Part shown: piece by piece, positions 34,218 through 42,590 of the stretch
How positions within the stretch are numbered: position 1 is the stretch's first letter
How the letters are laid out: each line of letters opens with the position of its first letter
DNA from: Alkalicoccus luteus
GTDB lineage: Bacteria > Bacillota > Bacilli > Bacillales > Salisediminibacteriaceae
Direction: 5' to 3'
Length of the DNA: 64,000 nucleotides
Assembly: GCF_012034335.1 (NCBI RefSeq)
Contig: NZ_JAATHJ010000001.1
Location: 124,001 to 188,000, forward strand
The notes under the pieces: model-generated
Told to the model about the DNA's origin: nothing
Seen by the model: only the letters and a program-made list of their open reading frames with translations
Database searches by the model: none
Translations under genes and position numbers: made by a program

Positions 34218-36626
34218 TTAGTTAAGTGTCAATACTCCGCCGGACATGTAAAGTTCCTGCTCACCCAGCTTCGCATAGGTGATAATTTCATAACTTCCGG
34301 CAGGAGGGGTTTCACCGCCGAATGTCAGGTCCCATGTAAAGCCGTGGATCCCATTGGAGACATCCTCTGAAACCGCAGTCTCATAAGGAGCTACTGCACC
34401 AGTAGTTTCGACGATCCATGCACTGAAGTAATCAGCGCCGGCCGGCAGATTCACCGTTCCAGCAAGGTCTCCGGCACTGTTAATGCTGAGAGAAAGCTGG
34501 CTCATGATCGGGTAGTCCGGCTGCTGGACGAAGAGGATCGTCGGTACTTCAATGGTAGAAGATCCGTCGCTCAGCTGAATGGTACCTTCGTGATAGCCAG
34601 GCTCGAGTGAAGATGCATCAACCTGTACGCCGAAGTTCAGGTTTTGAGACTGTCCAGGCTGTACGCGCAGGTTGTTGCTGTTCTGCAGGCGGACGCCTTC
34701 CATGCCAGTCAGTTCCAATGAATAACGCTTTGCTTCATCAGACGTGTTATGAATTTCAAAGTGCTGACGCTCCACCTGGCGGCCATTTTTCTTTTCAAAA
34801 ATACCGAAGGAGTGGCTTCCCGGAACAACGAGTACTTCTGTTTCAATCGCGTCCAGCACGCGGATGCTTCCTGCACCTTGTGAGTTATGTGCATAAGGAT
34901 TGCCATCGCGGTCCACCATGTTTTCCGCTGTGTTCATAAGAGAAGATTTAACAAAATCAACGCCCCAGTCCGGGTTTGCTTCCAGGATCAGTGCTGCTGC
35001 ACCTGCTACGTGCGGTGCGGACATGCTCGTACCCTGCAGGGAAGCATAGCCGTGCGGCTCTTCTTCATTATGAGTTGGAACGGTGCTGACAATTCCGACA
35101 CCAGGAGCGGAAACGTCCGGCTTAATCATCCACGTGTCCATAACCGGTCCGCGGGAAGAGAAATCAGCCATCGTTTCACCGACTTCACGGTCAAACTCGA
35201 TCGCGAAGGAGACGGTGTTGTTGCCTGCCTGGACATCCGACAGCAGCTGCTGGCCGTCATCCTGGTTCAGCATGAGAGTCGGCAGCGCCATTCCTGGAAT
35301 TTCAGGCATGGAGCCTGCTACGTTGTTATACATGACAACACCGACAGCGCCTTCTGCTGCAGCATTTGTTACTTTATCAACGAATGCAAATTCGCCACGT
35401 TCCACCAGCGCGATGTTCCCTTCAAGGTCAGCTTCTGCAACCTCTTCTTCGCTGGCAAGACCTGCATCAACAAGCTCGTACTCACCTTCATTCAAGGCAA
35501 GGAGATCATCTACGTCTGTGTATCCCATTACCTGAGCGGAAGACAAATCCAATCCGCTTTCTGTGACAACTTCAGCTGTGTAAAGATCAAAAGGAAGCTG
35601 TGTTGCGCCAACAGAAATCGCATCTCGGGATGTACCAGGAGATCCGACCGTCCAGTTGTTTGGTCCGCTGTTTCCGTTCGAGGATACAGCAACGACCCCG
35701 TCAGCCATCGCCTGATCAAGCGCGAGGCTTGTCGCGAAGTCCGGATCGTTTGTTGCGTTTCCGAGAGAGAGATTCATGACGTCTGCGCCATCTTCAACTG
35801 CTCGCTCGATTCCGGCAATAACGCCCTGTGTAGATCCGCTTCCGCCTGGTCCAAGTACGCGGTAGGAAAGAAGCGTCGCGTCAGGTGCTACACCGGTGAA
35901 CGGGCTGTCAAAGTTTGCTGCTACTGTTCCCGCTACGTGCGTTCCGTGATTCGTAGAACCGCCGCGTGGATCTCCAGGAGGTGTTTCCTGTGGGTCATCG
36001 TTGTTATCGATGAAGTCCCAGCCTTTGTAATCGCCAAATGCGTGTGCCAGATCAGGATGCGTATAGTCTACTCCGGTATCGAGAATAGCAACCGTCACAC
36101 CTTCACCCGTATAGCCTGCCTCCCATGCTTCATCAGATCCGATGAAAGGAGCGCTCTCATCCATTTCAGGTGATACTTCGCCCATGGAGAATTCGTCAGA
36201 CTGGACGCTGTCTACTTCATATTCAACATCCGGGTATACGGCTTTAATGCCTTCAACAGAGGAAAGCTCATACAGCTCTTCACCAGGAAGCTCGAGAGAA
36301 AATCCGGAGAATACCGTATCGTACTCGTAATTTACTTCAGCCTCCGGAATGGTTTCTGCCAATTCTTCAAAAATATCGGCACGTGCCTGCTCAAGTGCTT
36401 CTGCCGATTGAGAGCGGCCGCTCTGTTCTGCAGCGAGAACAGATTCTTCATCAATTTCCACGACAACGGAAATGTCGCCCTCTGTAACGCCATCTGCATC
36501 GAGATGGAATGTGGCAACGGAAGCTTCATCAGAAGATTCCTGCGCTACTGCGGTGCCGCTGAATCCGGAACCGGCAACTAACGCTGCTACTGAAACAACA
36601 ACACTTTTACGAAATGCTGCTTTCAT
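34218..36626 (-). CDS. vpr: Secreted subtilisin-like protease Vpr
   Basis: 802 residues. Signal peptide (MKAAFRKSVVVSVAALVAG..., cleavage near residue 29, AVA-QE), an inhibitor I9-type propeptide (about 45-140) and an S8 catalytic domain: Asp183 (AILDTGVDYTHPDL), His228 (NHGTHVAGT), Asn319 (SSNGNSGP), Ser534 (QGTSMSAPHVAGA). A protease-associated (PA) insert lies at about 360-480 (GNIALVERGEFAFVDKVTNA). C-terminal Fn3-like domain from about 620 to the end. This is the size and order of B. subtilis Vpr (806). ATG at 36626 follows AAAAGGGG; the frame is open 54 nt further upstream without a ribosome site. Monocistronic. The ~390 bp upstream is AT-rich with no gene. Confidence 0.95.
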   Translation of the reverse strand: MKAAFRKSVVVSVAALVAGSGFSGTAVAQESSDEASVATFHLDADGVTEGDISVVVEIDEESVLAAEQSGRSQSAEALEQARADIFEELAETIPEAEVNYEYDTVFSGFSLELPGEELYELSSVEGIKAVYPDVEYEVDSVQSDEFSMGEVSPEMDESAPFIGSDEAWEAGYTGEGVTVAILDTGVDYTHPDLAHAFGDYKGWDFIDNNDDPQETPPGDPRGGSTNHGTHVAGTVAANFDSPFTGVAPDATLLSYRVLGPGGSGSTQGVIAGIERAVEDGADVMNLSLGNATNDPDFATSLALDQAMADGVVAVSSNGNSGPNNWTVGSPGTSRDAISVGATQLPFDLYTAEVVTESGLDLSSAQVMGYTDVDDLLALNEGEYELVDAGLASEEEVAEADLEGNIALVERGEFAFVDKVTNAAAEGAVGVVMYNNVAGSMPEIPGMALPTLMLNQDDGQQLLSDVQAGNNTVSFAIEFDREVGETMADFSSRGPVMDTWMIKPDVSAPGVGIVSTVPTHNEEEPHGYASLQGTSMSAPHVAGAAALILEANPDWGVDFVKSSLMNTAENMVDRDGNPYAHNSQGAGSIRVLDAIETEVLVVPGSHSFGIFEKKNGRQVERQHFEIHNTSDEAKRYSLELTGMEGVRLQNSNNLRVQPGQSQNLNFGVQVDASSLEPGYHEGTIQLSDGSSTIEVPTILFVQQPDYPIMSQLSLSINSAGDLAGTVNLPAGADYFSAWIVETTGAVAPYETAVSEDVSNGIHGFTWDLTFGGETPPAGSYEIITYAKLGEQELYMSGGVLTLN

Positions 36627-37020
36627 CAAAACGCCCCTTTTCCTCAAAATAGTATGTGCGGATAATATCCAGACAGACAACTTCCCCCTATCAAGGAAGG
36701 ATCAGCCGCATTGATTAGAATTTTACAATTATTTTCACAATAAATCTATTGAATTTTTAGAATTGAGAAAATACTACCGAAGTGCCGTGTCTATGCACGT
36801 TTTGTGTGCAAATAAAGGCATAAAATCGATAAAAGCCCCGCCTGTTATAAGGGGGGAAATATACAATAAGGGTCTATATACCTAAATATATATTTCGAAA
36901 ATCGTAATATATAAGAATAAGGTAAGAGAAATGGCAGATTACCTGACTGAATATTCATTCAAGTGCAGAGTACCTGATGTAAAGCTGTTCAGCAGAGGGT
37001 GAAGAGGGAAAAGACTATTC

Positions 37021-37054
37021 AATAAAACCCTGCGAGCAGAAGGCTGCGCAGGGT
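37021..37054 (-). terminator. Terminator of the membrane-protein gene at 37065
   Basis: Stem ACCCTGCG/CGCAGGGT (37027-37034, 37047-37054) running into TTTTATT on the minus strand. Confidence 0.85.
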
Positions 37055-37064
37055 CTAACGATGA

Positions 37065-37724
37065 TTAAGACGAATAGGACGGCGCGTTTCTCACCCGGGC
37101 AGATAGGTAAACAGCGGTGAGCAAACCAGCTGCAGCATAGCTTAAAAAGAATGGCGGCGGCACGATCATGACGAAATATACGGGCGGAGCAGTCACATAG
37201 GCTGCGGCTGTCATGGTGAGTCCCCAAAGAGCGATCGTTGATCCTGTCCAATTCGGCTTTTGCCTTACTATGATCCAGGCACCTGCTGAAGCGATCAGCA
37301 TGTAAAGTGCGGCTGGATGTATTCCAATGCCGGTGGGCTGGGAGAAGACGGTATATACCGCGTGCGTCATCAGAAACAGCAGAGCAGCAGCTGGAATCAG
37401 CTCTCGAATGGCTGCTTTTCGCTGTGCGCGGTAGAGGATAACTCCGGCCGCAGCCAATCCTGCTAAGGCCTCTCGCCAGCCGCTCGGATAGGTAAGCACG
37501 GTCATCGGATCTTCGAGAAGTATTGGGAATCGAAAAATGATTTTGCTGAAAACCGTTACGAGAATACCGGTCAGCAAAGCATTCAGTGCTTCTTCACGTG
37601 CGTTTGGATGGTGACGATAAACGGTAAGCCAGCGAAGCACCACCCAGGATATAGTGAGGGCGATACCGAAATAAATCCAGCTGAGCTGGATCAGAGCAGG
37701 TCCGATCATCCATGCTTGGTTCAT
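37065..37724 (-). CDS. Polytopic membrane protein, unknown function
   Basis: 219 residues with about seven hydrophobic segments: MNQAWMIGPALIQLSWIYFG, ISWVVLRWLTVY, ALLTGILVTVFSKIIF and so on. The R-x-P motif in FRFPILLEDPMTVLTYPSG and the overall plan recall prolipoprotein diacylglyceryl transferase-like or YhaP-like membrane proteins, but catalytic signatures are not evident. I do not recognise the family. ATG at 37724, 6 nt after AAGGAGGT. The frame continues upstream without a ribosome site. Single gene bounded by terminators at both ends. Confidence 0.75.
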   Translation of the reverse strand: MNQAWMIGPALIQLSWIYFGIALTISWVVLRWLTVYRHHPNAREEALNALLTGILVTVFSKIIFRFPILLEDPMTVLTYPSGWREALAGLAAAGVILYRAQRKAAIRELIPAAALLFLMTHAVYTVFSQPTGIGIHPAALYMLIASAGAWIIVRQKPNWTGSTIALWGLTMTAAAYVTAPPVYFVMIVPPPFFLSYAAAGLLTAVYLSARVRNAPSYSS

Positions 37725-37812
37725 AAAAGAACCTCCTTGCGTAAATGGATTGCTACTAGCCAATATACAGAATGGGGTATACTGGCGCAACCGGAGAGTA
37801 CATGAAAAACAA

Positions 37813-37846
37813 AAAACGCCGCTCAGCATCAAGCTGAACGGCGTTT
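37813..37846 (-). terminator. Terminator of the channel-like gene at 37861
   Basis: Stem AAAACGCCG/CGGCGTTTT (37813-37821, 37838-37846) with an internal CAGC/GCTG extension. Confidence 0.88.
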
Positions 37847-37860
37847 TCGTCGTTAGGTTA

Positions 37861-39264
37861 TTACGGACGCGGGTGGTCCGGATGATCAGGATCGTCCGGG
37901 TCAACCGGCTTTGGAGCTGCGTCTTCTTCAGGTGGACGAGGCGGGTTCACCGGCGGAGTACGGTCTGAACCGCCAGCCGTACCGGATGCTCCTGAAGGAC
38001 CGCTCTGGCCGCCTGGTGTTTTTGGTCCGGCAGACGGGTCAGCCGGCTTGTCGTTTTCTTTCTTCATTTTGCGATCAAGCTCTGCAAGCTTCGTCTTGGC
38101 ATAGTCACGTCCGCCGACACCAAAGGCAATAGCAAAGGCGACGGAAACCGCACCGAGAATCAGCAGGAATGCCAGATTCACAATCGTTGTAGCGAACTGC
38201 AGCTGATCAAACGTCATAAACGCTGCAAACACGATGATTGTATACTTCACAAGAGAAGCATAGAATCCGCTTCCGGAGTACTTCTTTACAAGTGCACCAA
38301 GATAATGGCCTGCGAATAAACCGAGAAGCAGGATCAGCAGGGCGCTGACGAGCAGCGGCAGATAAGCAAGCACTGCTCCGCCGATATTATTCAATACTTC
38401 CAGCTGCAGCACGTTCAGTGCTTCAACCGTGAAGAAGATAATGATGACTACTTTTACAATCTGTCCAAGAATGGTGGACACACGGAAGGAATTGCTTTTT
38501 GGCCCGTCCATTTCAAAAAAGCTGTATACATTGTCGACACCAGTTCGCTGCAGCAGGTTGATAAGGAGATCACCAACAAAACGGGCGATAAAGTAACCTA
38601 CCAGTACGAGAATGATGGCAACAAAGACATTCGGAATCATAGCAAGAATGCTGTTAAAGACGTTCGTGATCGGCTCGGAAATCATCTGAATGTTCAGCGT
38701 CTCAAGCGCGACCGTAATGATCGGGATCAGGAGGAAAATGAACACGATATTAGCAAGAATCGCTGACAGCTTCATTGAAGAAGAGCCTTCGAAGCGAGTC
38801 CATTTATTAAACCAGTGATCGACCTTCAGACTTTCAAGAGATCGGTAAACAAGGTCCTTAACGAGTCGTGCAATAAATATACCGACAAATAGAATAATAG
38901 CAGCTGCAAATATGTTTGGCAGGAATGCCAGGAACGTTTCGGTCATGTTGGCGATTGGACCAGCGACCGACTCCATGTTAAGCGCATCTAAAATAGCCGG
39001 CAGGAATAAAATGAAGACTAGAAAATAAACCAGCTTAGAGGTCGCTTCCAGTATGTTTGCACCTTGTTCTTCGCTTTTGACGAGCGGAGTTTTAGCGAGG
39101 CCTTTATGAGCGCCAAGCTTTTTAAGACCCTTTGAAATAATATTTTTTGCGGCGAGTGCAATGACCCATGCGAGCAGCAAAAGCAAAAGTGCGACGACAA
39201 TATTCGCAAGAGAGCCAATGAGATCGCTGAGCAATGCCTGAAATTCGTTGGTTACATCGTTCAT
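37861..39264 (-). CDS. TM-helix repeat membrane protein (CmpX / mechanosensitive-channel-like)
   Basis: 467 residues. Repeated 'conserved TM helix' units (PF05552-type): the pattern FLAFLPNIFAAAIILFVGIFIARLVKDL recurs as ILAMIPNVFVAIILVLVGYFIARFVGDL and VLAYLPLLVSALLILLLGLFAGHYLGAL. Proteins of this type are annotated as MscS-related or CmpX; the beta domain of MscS is not evident. The last ~75 residues are cytoplasmic: a charged KMKKENDK stretch, then a Pro/Gly/Asp-rich low-complexity tail ending DPDDPDHPDHPRP. Likely membrane-tension or osmotic role (inference). Start ATG 39264 after AGGAGGGAA. Monocistronic. Confidence 0.85.
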   Translation of the reverse strand: MNDVTNEFQALLSDLIGSLANIVVALLLLLLAWVIALAAKNIISKGLKKLGAHKGLAKTPLVKSEEQGANILEATSKLVYFLVFILFLPAILDALNMESVAGPIANMTETFLAFLPNIFAAAIILFVGIFIARLVKDLVYRSLESLKVDHWFNKWTRFEGSSSMKLSAILANIVFIFLLIPIITVALETLNIQMISEPITNVFNSILAMIPNVFVAIILVLVGYFIARFVGDLLINLLQRTGVDNVYSFFEMDGPKSNSFRVSTILGQIVKVVIIIFFTVEALNVLQLEVLNNIGGAVLAYLPLLVSALLILLLGLFAGHYLGALVKKYSGSGFYASLVKYTIIVFAAFMTFDQLQFATTIVNLAFLLILGAVSVAFAIAFGVGGRDYAKTKLAELDRKMKKENDKPADPSAGPKTPGGQSGPSGASGTAGGSDRTPPVNPPRPPEEDAAPKPVDPDDPDHPDHPRP

Positions 39265-39472
39265 ACGCTGTTCCCTCCTATTAATGTGATAGTTAACTAT
39301 ATCCAGAAACCTGTGGGAGTAAACGTATTTAGAGGGAATTACATAATGCTAATGTAATGGGCTTTTAGATAACGTCTGTGTCACATAGCAAGAGCAATCG
39401 ATGTTATCTGAAAACATATAAAACAATCGGAAAGTGCAGCGCATCGTCATGCAGATTTATAAAAGGGCTGCA

Positions 39473-39507
39473 GAAAGCCCCGGACAGAAAAAATGTCCGG
39501 GGCTTTC
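39473..39507 (-). terminator. Terminator-like hairpin after the small gene at 39525
   Basis: 14-bp perfect stem GAAAGCCCCGGACA/TGTCCGGGGCTTTC (39473-39486, 39494-39507), 7-nt A-rich loop. Confidence 0.7.
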
Positions 39508-39524
39508 GATTTTGATTATTTTCA

Positions 39525-39692
39525 TTAGCGGATGCGCTGATTGATCGCATGCACCTGGGCCAGTCCTTCCTGATAGCTGCGGGAACGGCGGCGTTCTACG
39601 GTAAGCTTTCGTTCAATGCATTGCTCATATTCCTGAAATGAATAGCCGTGGTTCAAATGCATCGAGCGCTCAATTAATTCTGTCGTTTGCAA
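39525..39692 (-). CDS. Small hypothetical protein, 55 residues (TTG start)
   Basis: Reads LQTTELIERSMHLNHGYSFQ followed by EYEQCIERKLTVERRRSRSY and QEGLAQVHAINQRIR. Soluble, Arg/Glu-rich, probably helical; no family recognised. The start is TTG at 39690-39692, 9 nt after AAAGGGG; the alternative is the ATG ten codons later. A 14-bp hairpin follows 17 nt after the stop, so the unit has its own ribosome site and terminator, which supports a real gene despite its size. It lies between the channel gene and the amidase, both on the same strand but separately terminated. Confidence 0.55.
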   Translation of the reverse strand: MQTTELIERSMHLNHGYSFQEYEQCIERKLTVERRRSRSYQEGLAQVHAINQRIR

Positions 39693-39800
39693 AGTAGTGT
39701 TCCCCTTTCCAATAGTCTTACTTTGGTATATTTCCTGACGAAGGAAACCGCAAACGAAAAAAGGGAAAAATAAGGAATTAGCAGGAGGATCCGCTTCTTT

Positions 39801-40946
39801 TTAGAGTAGAATGCTGAGTCTTTGTTCATCATTAGAAATGTGCTTTCGTACCCAGTTAAAAAGAGATCCTTCCGATCCCGGGGCACCGATTACAGAAATA
39901 CTGATCTGCCGTCCGGCAGATTTAACAGGGATCGTAAGCTGGGGCAGACCGCCAATTCCGGCGATCGCACAAAGCTGAAGGCTGCGGCTGCGAATCTCAT
40001 CGACCTGCTCCGGTGACAGGTTTTTGGCAGGAGCAGCCCCCGGAGCGGTCGGAATGATTATCACGCTTTGTCCAATCAACTGATGAAGTTGATCGCGAAG
40101 CGCGTTCCGTTCTGCGATGGCCTCAGCCGCTTCTTCGTTAGAAATGAGGGAAGCGGCGTCAAAGCGCTCTTTAATGCCGGGACCGAATGCCGGCTGGTGC
40201 TGTGTTACCCAGCTGCCGTGCTGCTTCCAGATTTCCGCGGCCTGCACAATCCGGAACGTTTCCTGAAGGTGTGGAAGAGATAGGCCGCCTGATCGAGCAG
40301 GAAGCGGGGCGAGGTCACTGATAATCTGCTGATCTTCAGCAAGGTCCCAGGCTTCCTGCAGCAAATAAACGTCGGCTGGTTCCTCCTCTGCCTCCGGATA
40401 AAAAAGCGAGGCAGCCTGCTTCAGCATGTTGAAATCCCTGCTCAAGAAGCCGACCGTGTCAAAAGACGGGGCAAGCGGAATCAGGCCTGCGGTGGAAATG
40501 CTCCCGTGTGTCGGTCGAAGTCCATAAAGCCCGCAGTAGGCGGCCGGAATGCGGATCGAGCCGCCGGTGTCGGTTCCGACTGCGAAATCGCAGTCTCCCG
40601 AAGCGGCCGCAGAAGCAGAGCCGCTTGACGACCCTCCTGGAATACTGTCCGGTGAAAGCGGATTGAGCGGTGTGCCGTAGTGTTTATTTTCGCCGTGAAG
40701 GCTGTACATCAGCTCGTCTGTCACTGTCAGTCCCTGCAGGGAGGCGCCTGCCTTCAGCAGCACGTCCAGCGCCGGAGCTGTTGTGACGGCAGGCGGATGC
40801 GTACGAAGCCAGTCCGGACTTCCCGCAGTGCTCGCGATCCCTTCAACGTGAAACACATCTTTTACTGCAAAGGTCTTGCCCTTCAGCGGTCCGCTCCTCT
40901 CTCCGGCTATATGAACGTCTGGCTGCGTATATGCTGTTTTTTCCAT
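39801..40946 (-). CDS. Amidase-signature family amidase
   Basis: 381 residues. The Ser-cisSer-Lys triad is visible: Lys29 (FAVKDVF), cis-Ser106 in PGGSSSGSASA and nucleophile Ser130 in GTDTGGSIRIPAAYCGLYG. The 24-residue spacing between the two Ser fits the family. Hydrolyses amide bonds. Related enzymes include indole-acetamide hydrolase, AtzF-like and aryl amidases; substrate unknown. It is divergent from a pair of purine-degradation-like genes, so a ureide or similar compound is a possibility, by context only. ATG 40946, 8 nt after AAAGGAT; a TTG two codons upstream is less likely. Confidence 0.88.
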   Translation of the reverse strand: MEKTAYTQPDVHIAGERSGPLKGKTFAVKDVFHVEGIASTAGSPDWLRTHPPAVTTAPALDVLLKAGASLQGLTVTDELMYSLHGENKHYGTPLNPLSPDSIPGGSSSGSASAAASGDCDFAVGTDTGGSIRIPAAYCGLYGLRPTHGSISTAGLIPLAPSFDTVGFLSRDFNMLKQAASLFYPEAEEEPADVYLLQEAWDLAEDQQIISDLAPLPARSGGLSLPHLQETFRIVQAAEIWKQHGSWVTQHQPAFGPGIKERFDAASLISNEEAAEAIAERNALRDQLHQLIGQSVIIIPTAPGAAPAKNLSPEQVDEIRSRSLQLCAIAGIGGLPQLTIPVKSAGRQISISVIGAPGSEGSLFNWVRKHISNDEQRLSILL

Positions 40947-41094
40947 GGTCAATCATCCTTTCTGTCGGTTAGCACATGCTTTTCATACAAGTATAGCGTG
41001 AGCAGAGGGTCTGTTCGTTATTTTTGCGGACGGGAGCATAGCGTAACGCAGATGAAGCACTGGCAGAACTGGAATCAAGCCGTGAAAAAAGTGC

Positions 41095-41144
41095 GTCAGA
41101 AAATATGACGAAATAAAAATTCCTGTCAGCTGATCTGACGAAAT
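41095..41144 (+). promoter_or_regulatory. Paired operator-like repeats GTCAG-N6-TGACGAAAT
   Basis: Two direct copies, 41095-41114 and 41125-41144, exactly 30 bp apart. Each contains an inverted repeat (GTCAG...TGAC; in the second, GTCAG-N5-CTGAC is perfect). They lie about 95 nt upstream of the gene at 41237, between it and the divergent amidase, so could control either. Confidence 0.5.
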
Positions 41145-41236
41145 GCCGGTAATTTGGAAGGGCGGGGATTATAGTAAGTGGTACACTCCGCCGTTCCTGT
41201 CATCTGCGACCTATCATATTAGAGGAGGGTATCATC

Positions 41237-42088
41237 ATGACGACGAAACACGTGTGGAAGCCGGATCATTTAAAGGCTGTTTGGGAACTGACTGAGCAAT
41301 TTCAGGAGGACTGCTGCTACACTGTTGATGGTATCCGGGTCACAGCCGGAGCCGGGCGTGAAACGATCGCCCTGGACGCGTTAACGGAGCTGCATCAGGG
41401 GCTTTATGAACGCAAAGGAACGATATACGCCGGACCGCTCGTTACGTATGAAGAACTGATGCATCATCCACTGATTCAGCGGGAAGCACCTCTTCTGGCG
41501 GAAGCGTGCAGAAAAGGTCTGCTGGAAAGCGAGCGTGACACGGCGTTTTCTGTTGATGTGCTGCTTCAATCGGGCGCGGCCCTGCTGCCTCTGCTGCTTT
41601 ATGATGCTGTGCTGATATGGGCACTGCCCCAGGGGGTGAGGCAGCAGCCGTTGGAAGAATGGTTGAAAGAAGAGACAAATGAAAAACGGGTTCTGCTTGC
41701 AGTGGAAATACACCCGGTACCGGTTTATGGAGAAACACTGCGCTTTTTCCGGACATCCGGAAAGCCGGATATGTTCAGTTCAAGCCGGGTGACAGCAGCT
41801 GGTGTGGTGACTTTTACGATGGAGGGGGACGTATCGGACGTACGTCTCGCTGCAGGAAGCGGTCATCATGCTCCGGTCAGGCTCCGTGGAACAGAAGATC
41901 TGTTTAGGCGTTCCTCAGGGCGAAAGCTGTTTCCGGCACTCGTTTACCAGCAAATAAAAGAAGAGTTTAAGCCGCCGCATGATCTGTTCGCGTCTTCCGG
42001 CTATTTAGGAAGCCGGACAGCTAACCTGATCGTCACAGAATGGCAGCGGCGCGGGAGGGATCATCATGCAGAAACCGTTCACGGGTAG
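41237..42088 (+). CDS. FAD-binding subunit-like protein of the xanthine dehydrogenase/CO dehydrogenase family (PucC-like)
   Basis: 283 residues. The pattern matches the medium FAD subunit: IYAGPLVTYEELMHHPLIQREAPLLAEAC, then LLQSGAALLPLLLYDAVLIWAL...LEEWLKEETN, a central ITxxGVxxxxxG-like segment (SRVTAAGVVTFTMEGDVSDVRLAAGSGHHAPVR) and a C-terminal helical domain (FKPPHDLFASSGYLGSRTANLIVTEW). The usual FAD motif (A-T-I/V-GGN) is degenerate, so cofactor binding is doubtful. The molybdopterin and 2Fe-2S partner genes (pucD, pucE) are not adjacent. It overlaps the HIU-hydrolase-like gene by 23 nt. Identification is by pattern only; start ATG after AGAGGAGGG. Confidence 0.6.
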   Translation: MTTKHVWKPDHLKAVWELTEQFQEDCCYTVDGIRVTAGAGRETIALDALTELHQGLYERKGTIYAGPLVTYEELMHHPLIQREAPLLAEACRKGLLESERDTAFSVDVLLQSGAALLPLLLYDAVLIWALPQGVRQQPLEEWLKEETNEKRVLLAVEIHPVPVYGETLRFFRTSGKPDMFSSSRVTAAGVVTFTMEGDVSDVRLAAGSGHHAPVRLRGTEDLFRRSSGRKLFPALVYQQIKEEFKPPHDLFASSGYLGSRTANLIVTEWQRRGRDHHAETVHG

Positions 42089-42491
42089 TGCTGGCAGAAA
42101 AGCAGACAGAAGTTTTACCCTTCAGCAGCTTGCTGGAGGATGTACGCTGACGACCTGCGTCTGGGATACGAGCATCGGCCAGCCGGCTGCGGGGCTGATG
42201 GTGGAGCTATGGCGGTATACGCCCGAACGAGGGGAATACGTTAAATTAAAAGATGGACGGCTGGATGATTCCGGCCGTCTTCTTCATCCGCTTCTTGAAG
42301 GAGAGACGTTTCAAAAAGGAAAATATGAGCTGCTCTATGATGTACAGGCCTATTTTGAAGAAAGGGGCCTGCTGCAGACGGATGCTTTTTACAGCGTCAT
42401 TCCGATCAGCTTCTCGATCAGCAGAGCAGAAAGCTGTCACATTCCCATGTACATTTCACCGGGAGGCTACAGCACGTACCGGACGTCTTAA
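42066..42491 (+). CDS. 5-hydroxyisourate hydrolase-like (transthyretin-related) protein with altered catalytic residues
   Basis: 141 residues. Transthyretin fold: LTTCVWDTSIGQPAAGLMVELWR, DDSGRLLHPLLEG, YELLYDVQAYF, FYSVIPISF and the C-terminal CHIPMYISPGGYSTYRTS. Normal HIU hydrolases (PucM/UraH) have THVLDT at the N-terminus and end YRGS; here the catalytic His is Cys31 and the end is YRTS. Arg71 and His125 are kept. There is also an N-terminal extension of ~22 residues. HIUase opens 5-hydroxyisourate in urate breakdown; whether this protein still does is unclear. ATG 42066 after GGGAGGG, overlapping the upstream gene. Confidence 0.78.
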   Translation: MQKPFTGSAGRKADRSFTLQQLAGGCTLTTCVWDTSIGQPAAGLMVELWRYTPERGEYVKLKDGRLDDSGRLLHPLLEGETFQKGKYELLYDVQAYFEERGLLQTDAFYSVIPISFSISRAESCHIPMYISPGGYSTYRTS

Positions 42492-42590
42492 ATTCAGAAT
42501 TGCAGGAATATTTCTGTTTAGGAGGATCGCCCTGTCCTGATGTCGAAATGAGCTTATGCTGATTTTTACAAATGAAAGGGGACAGGATGT

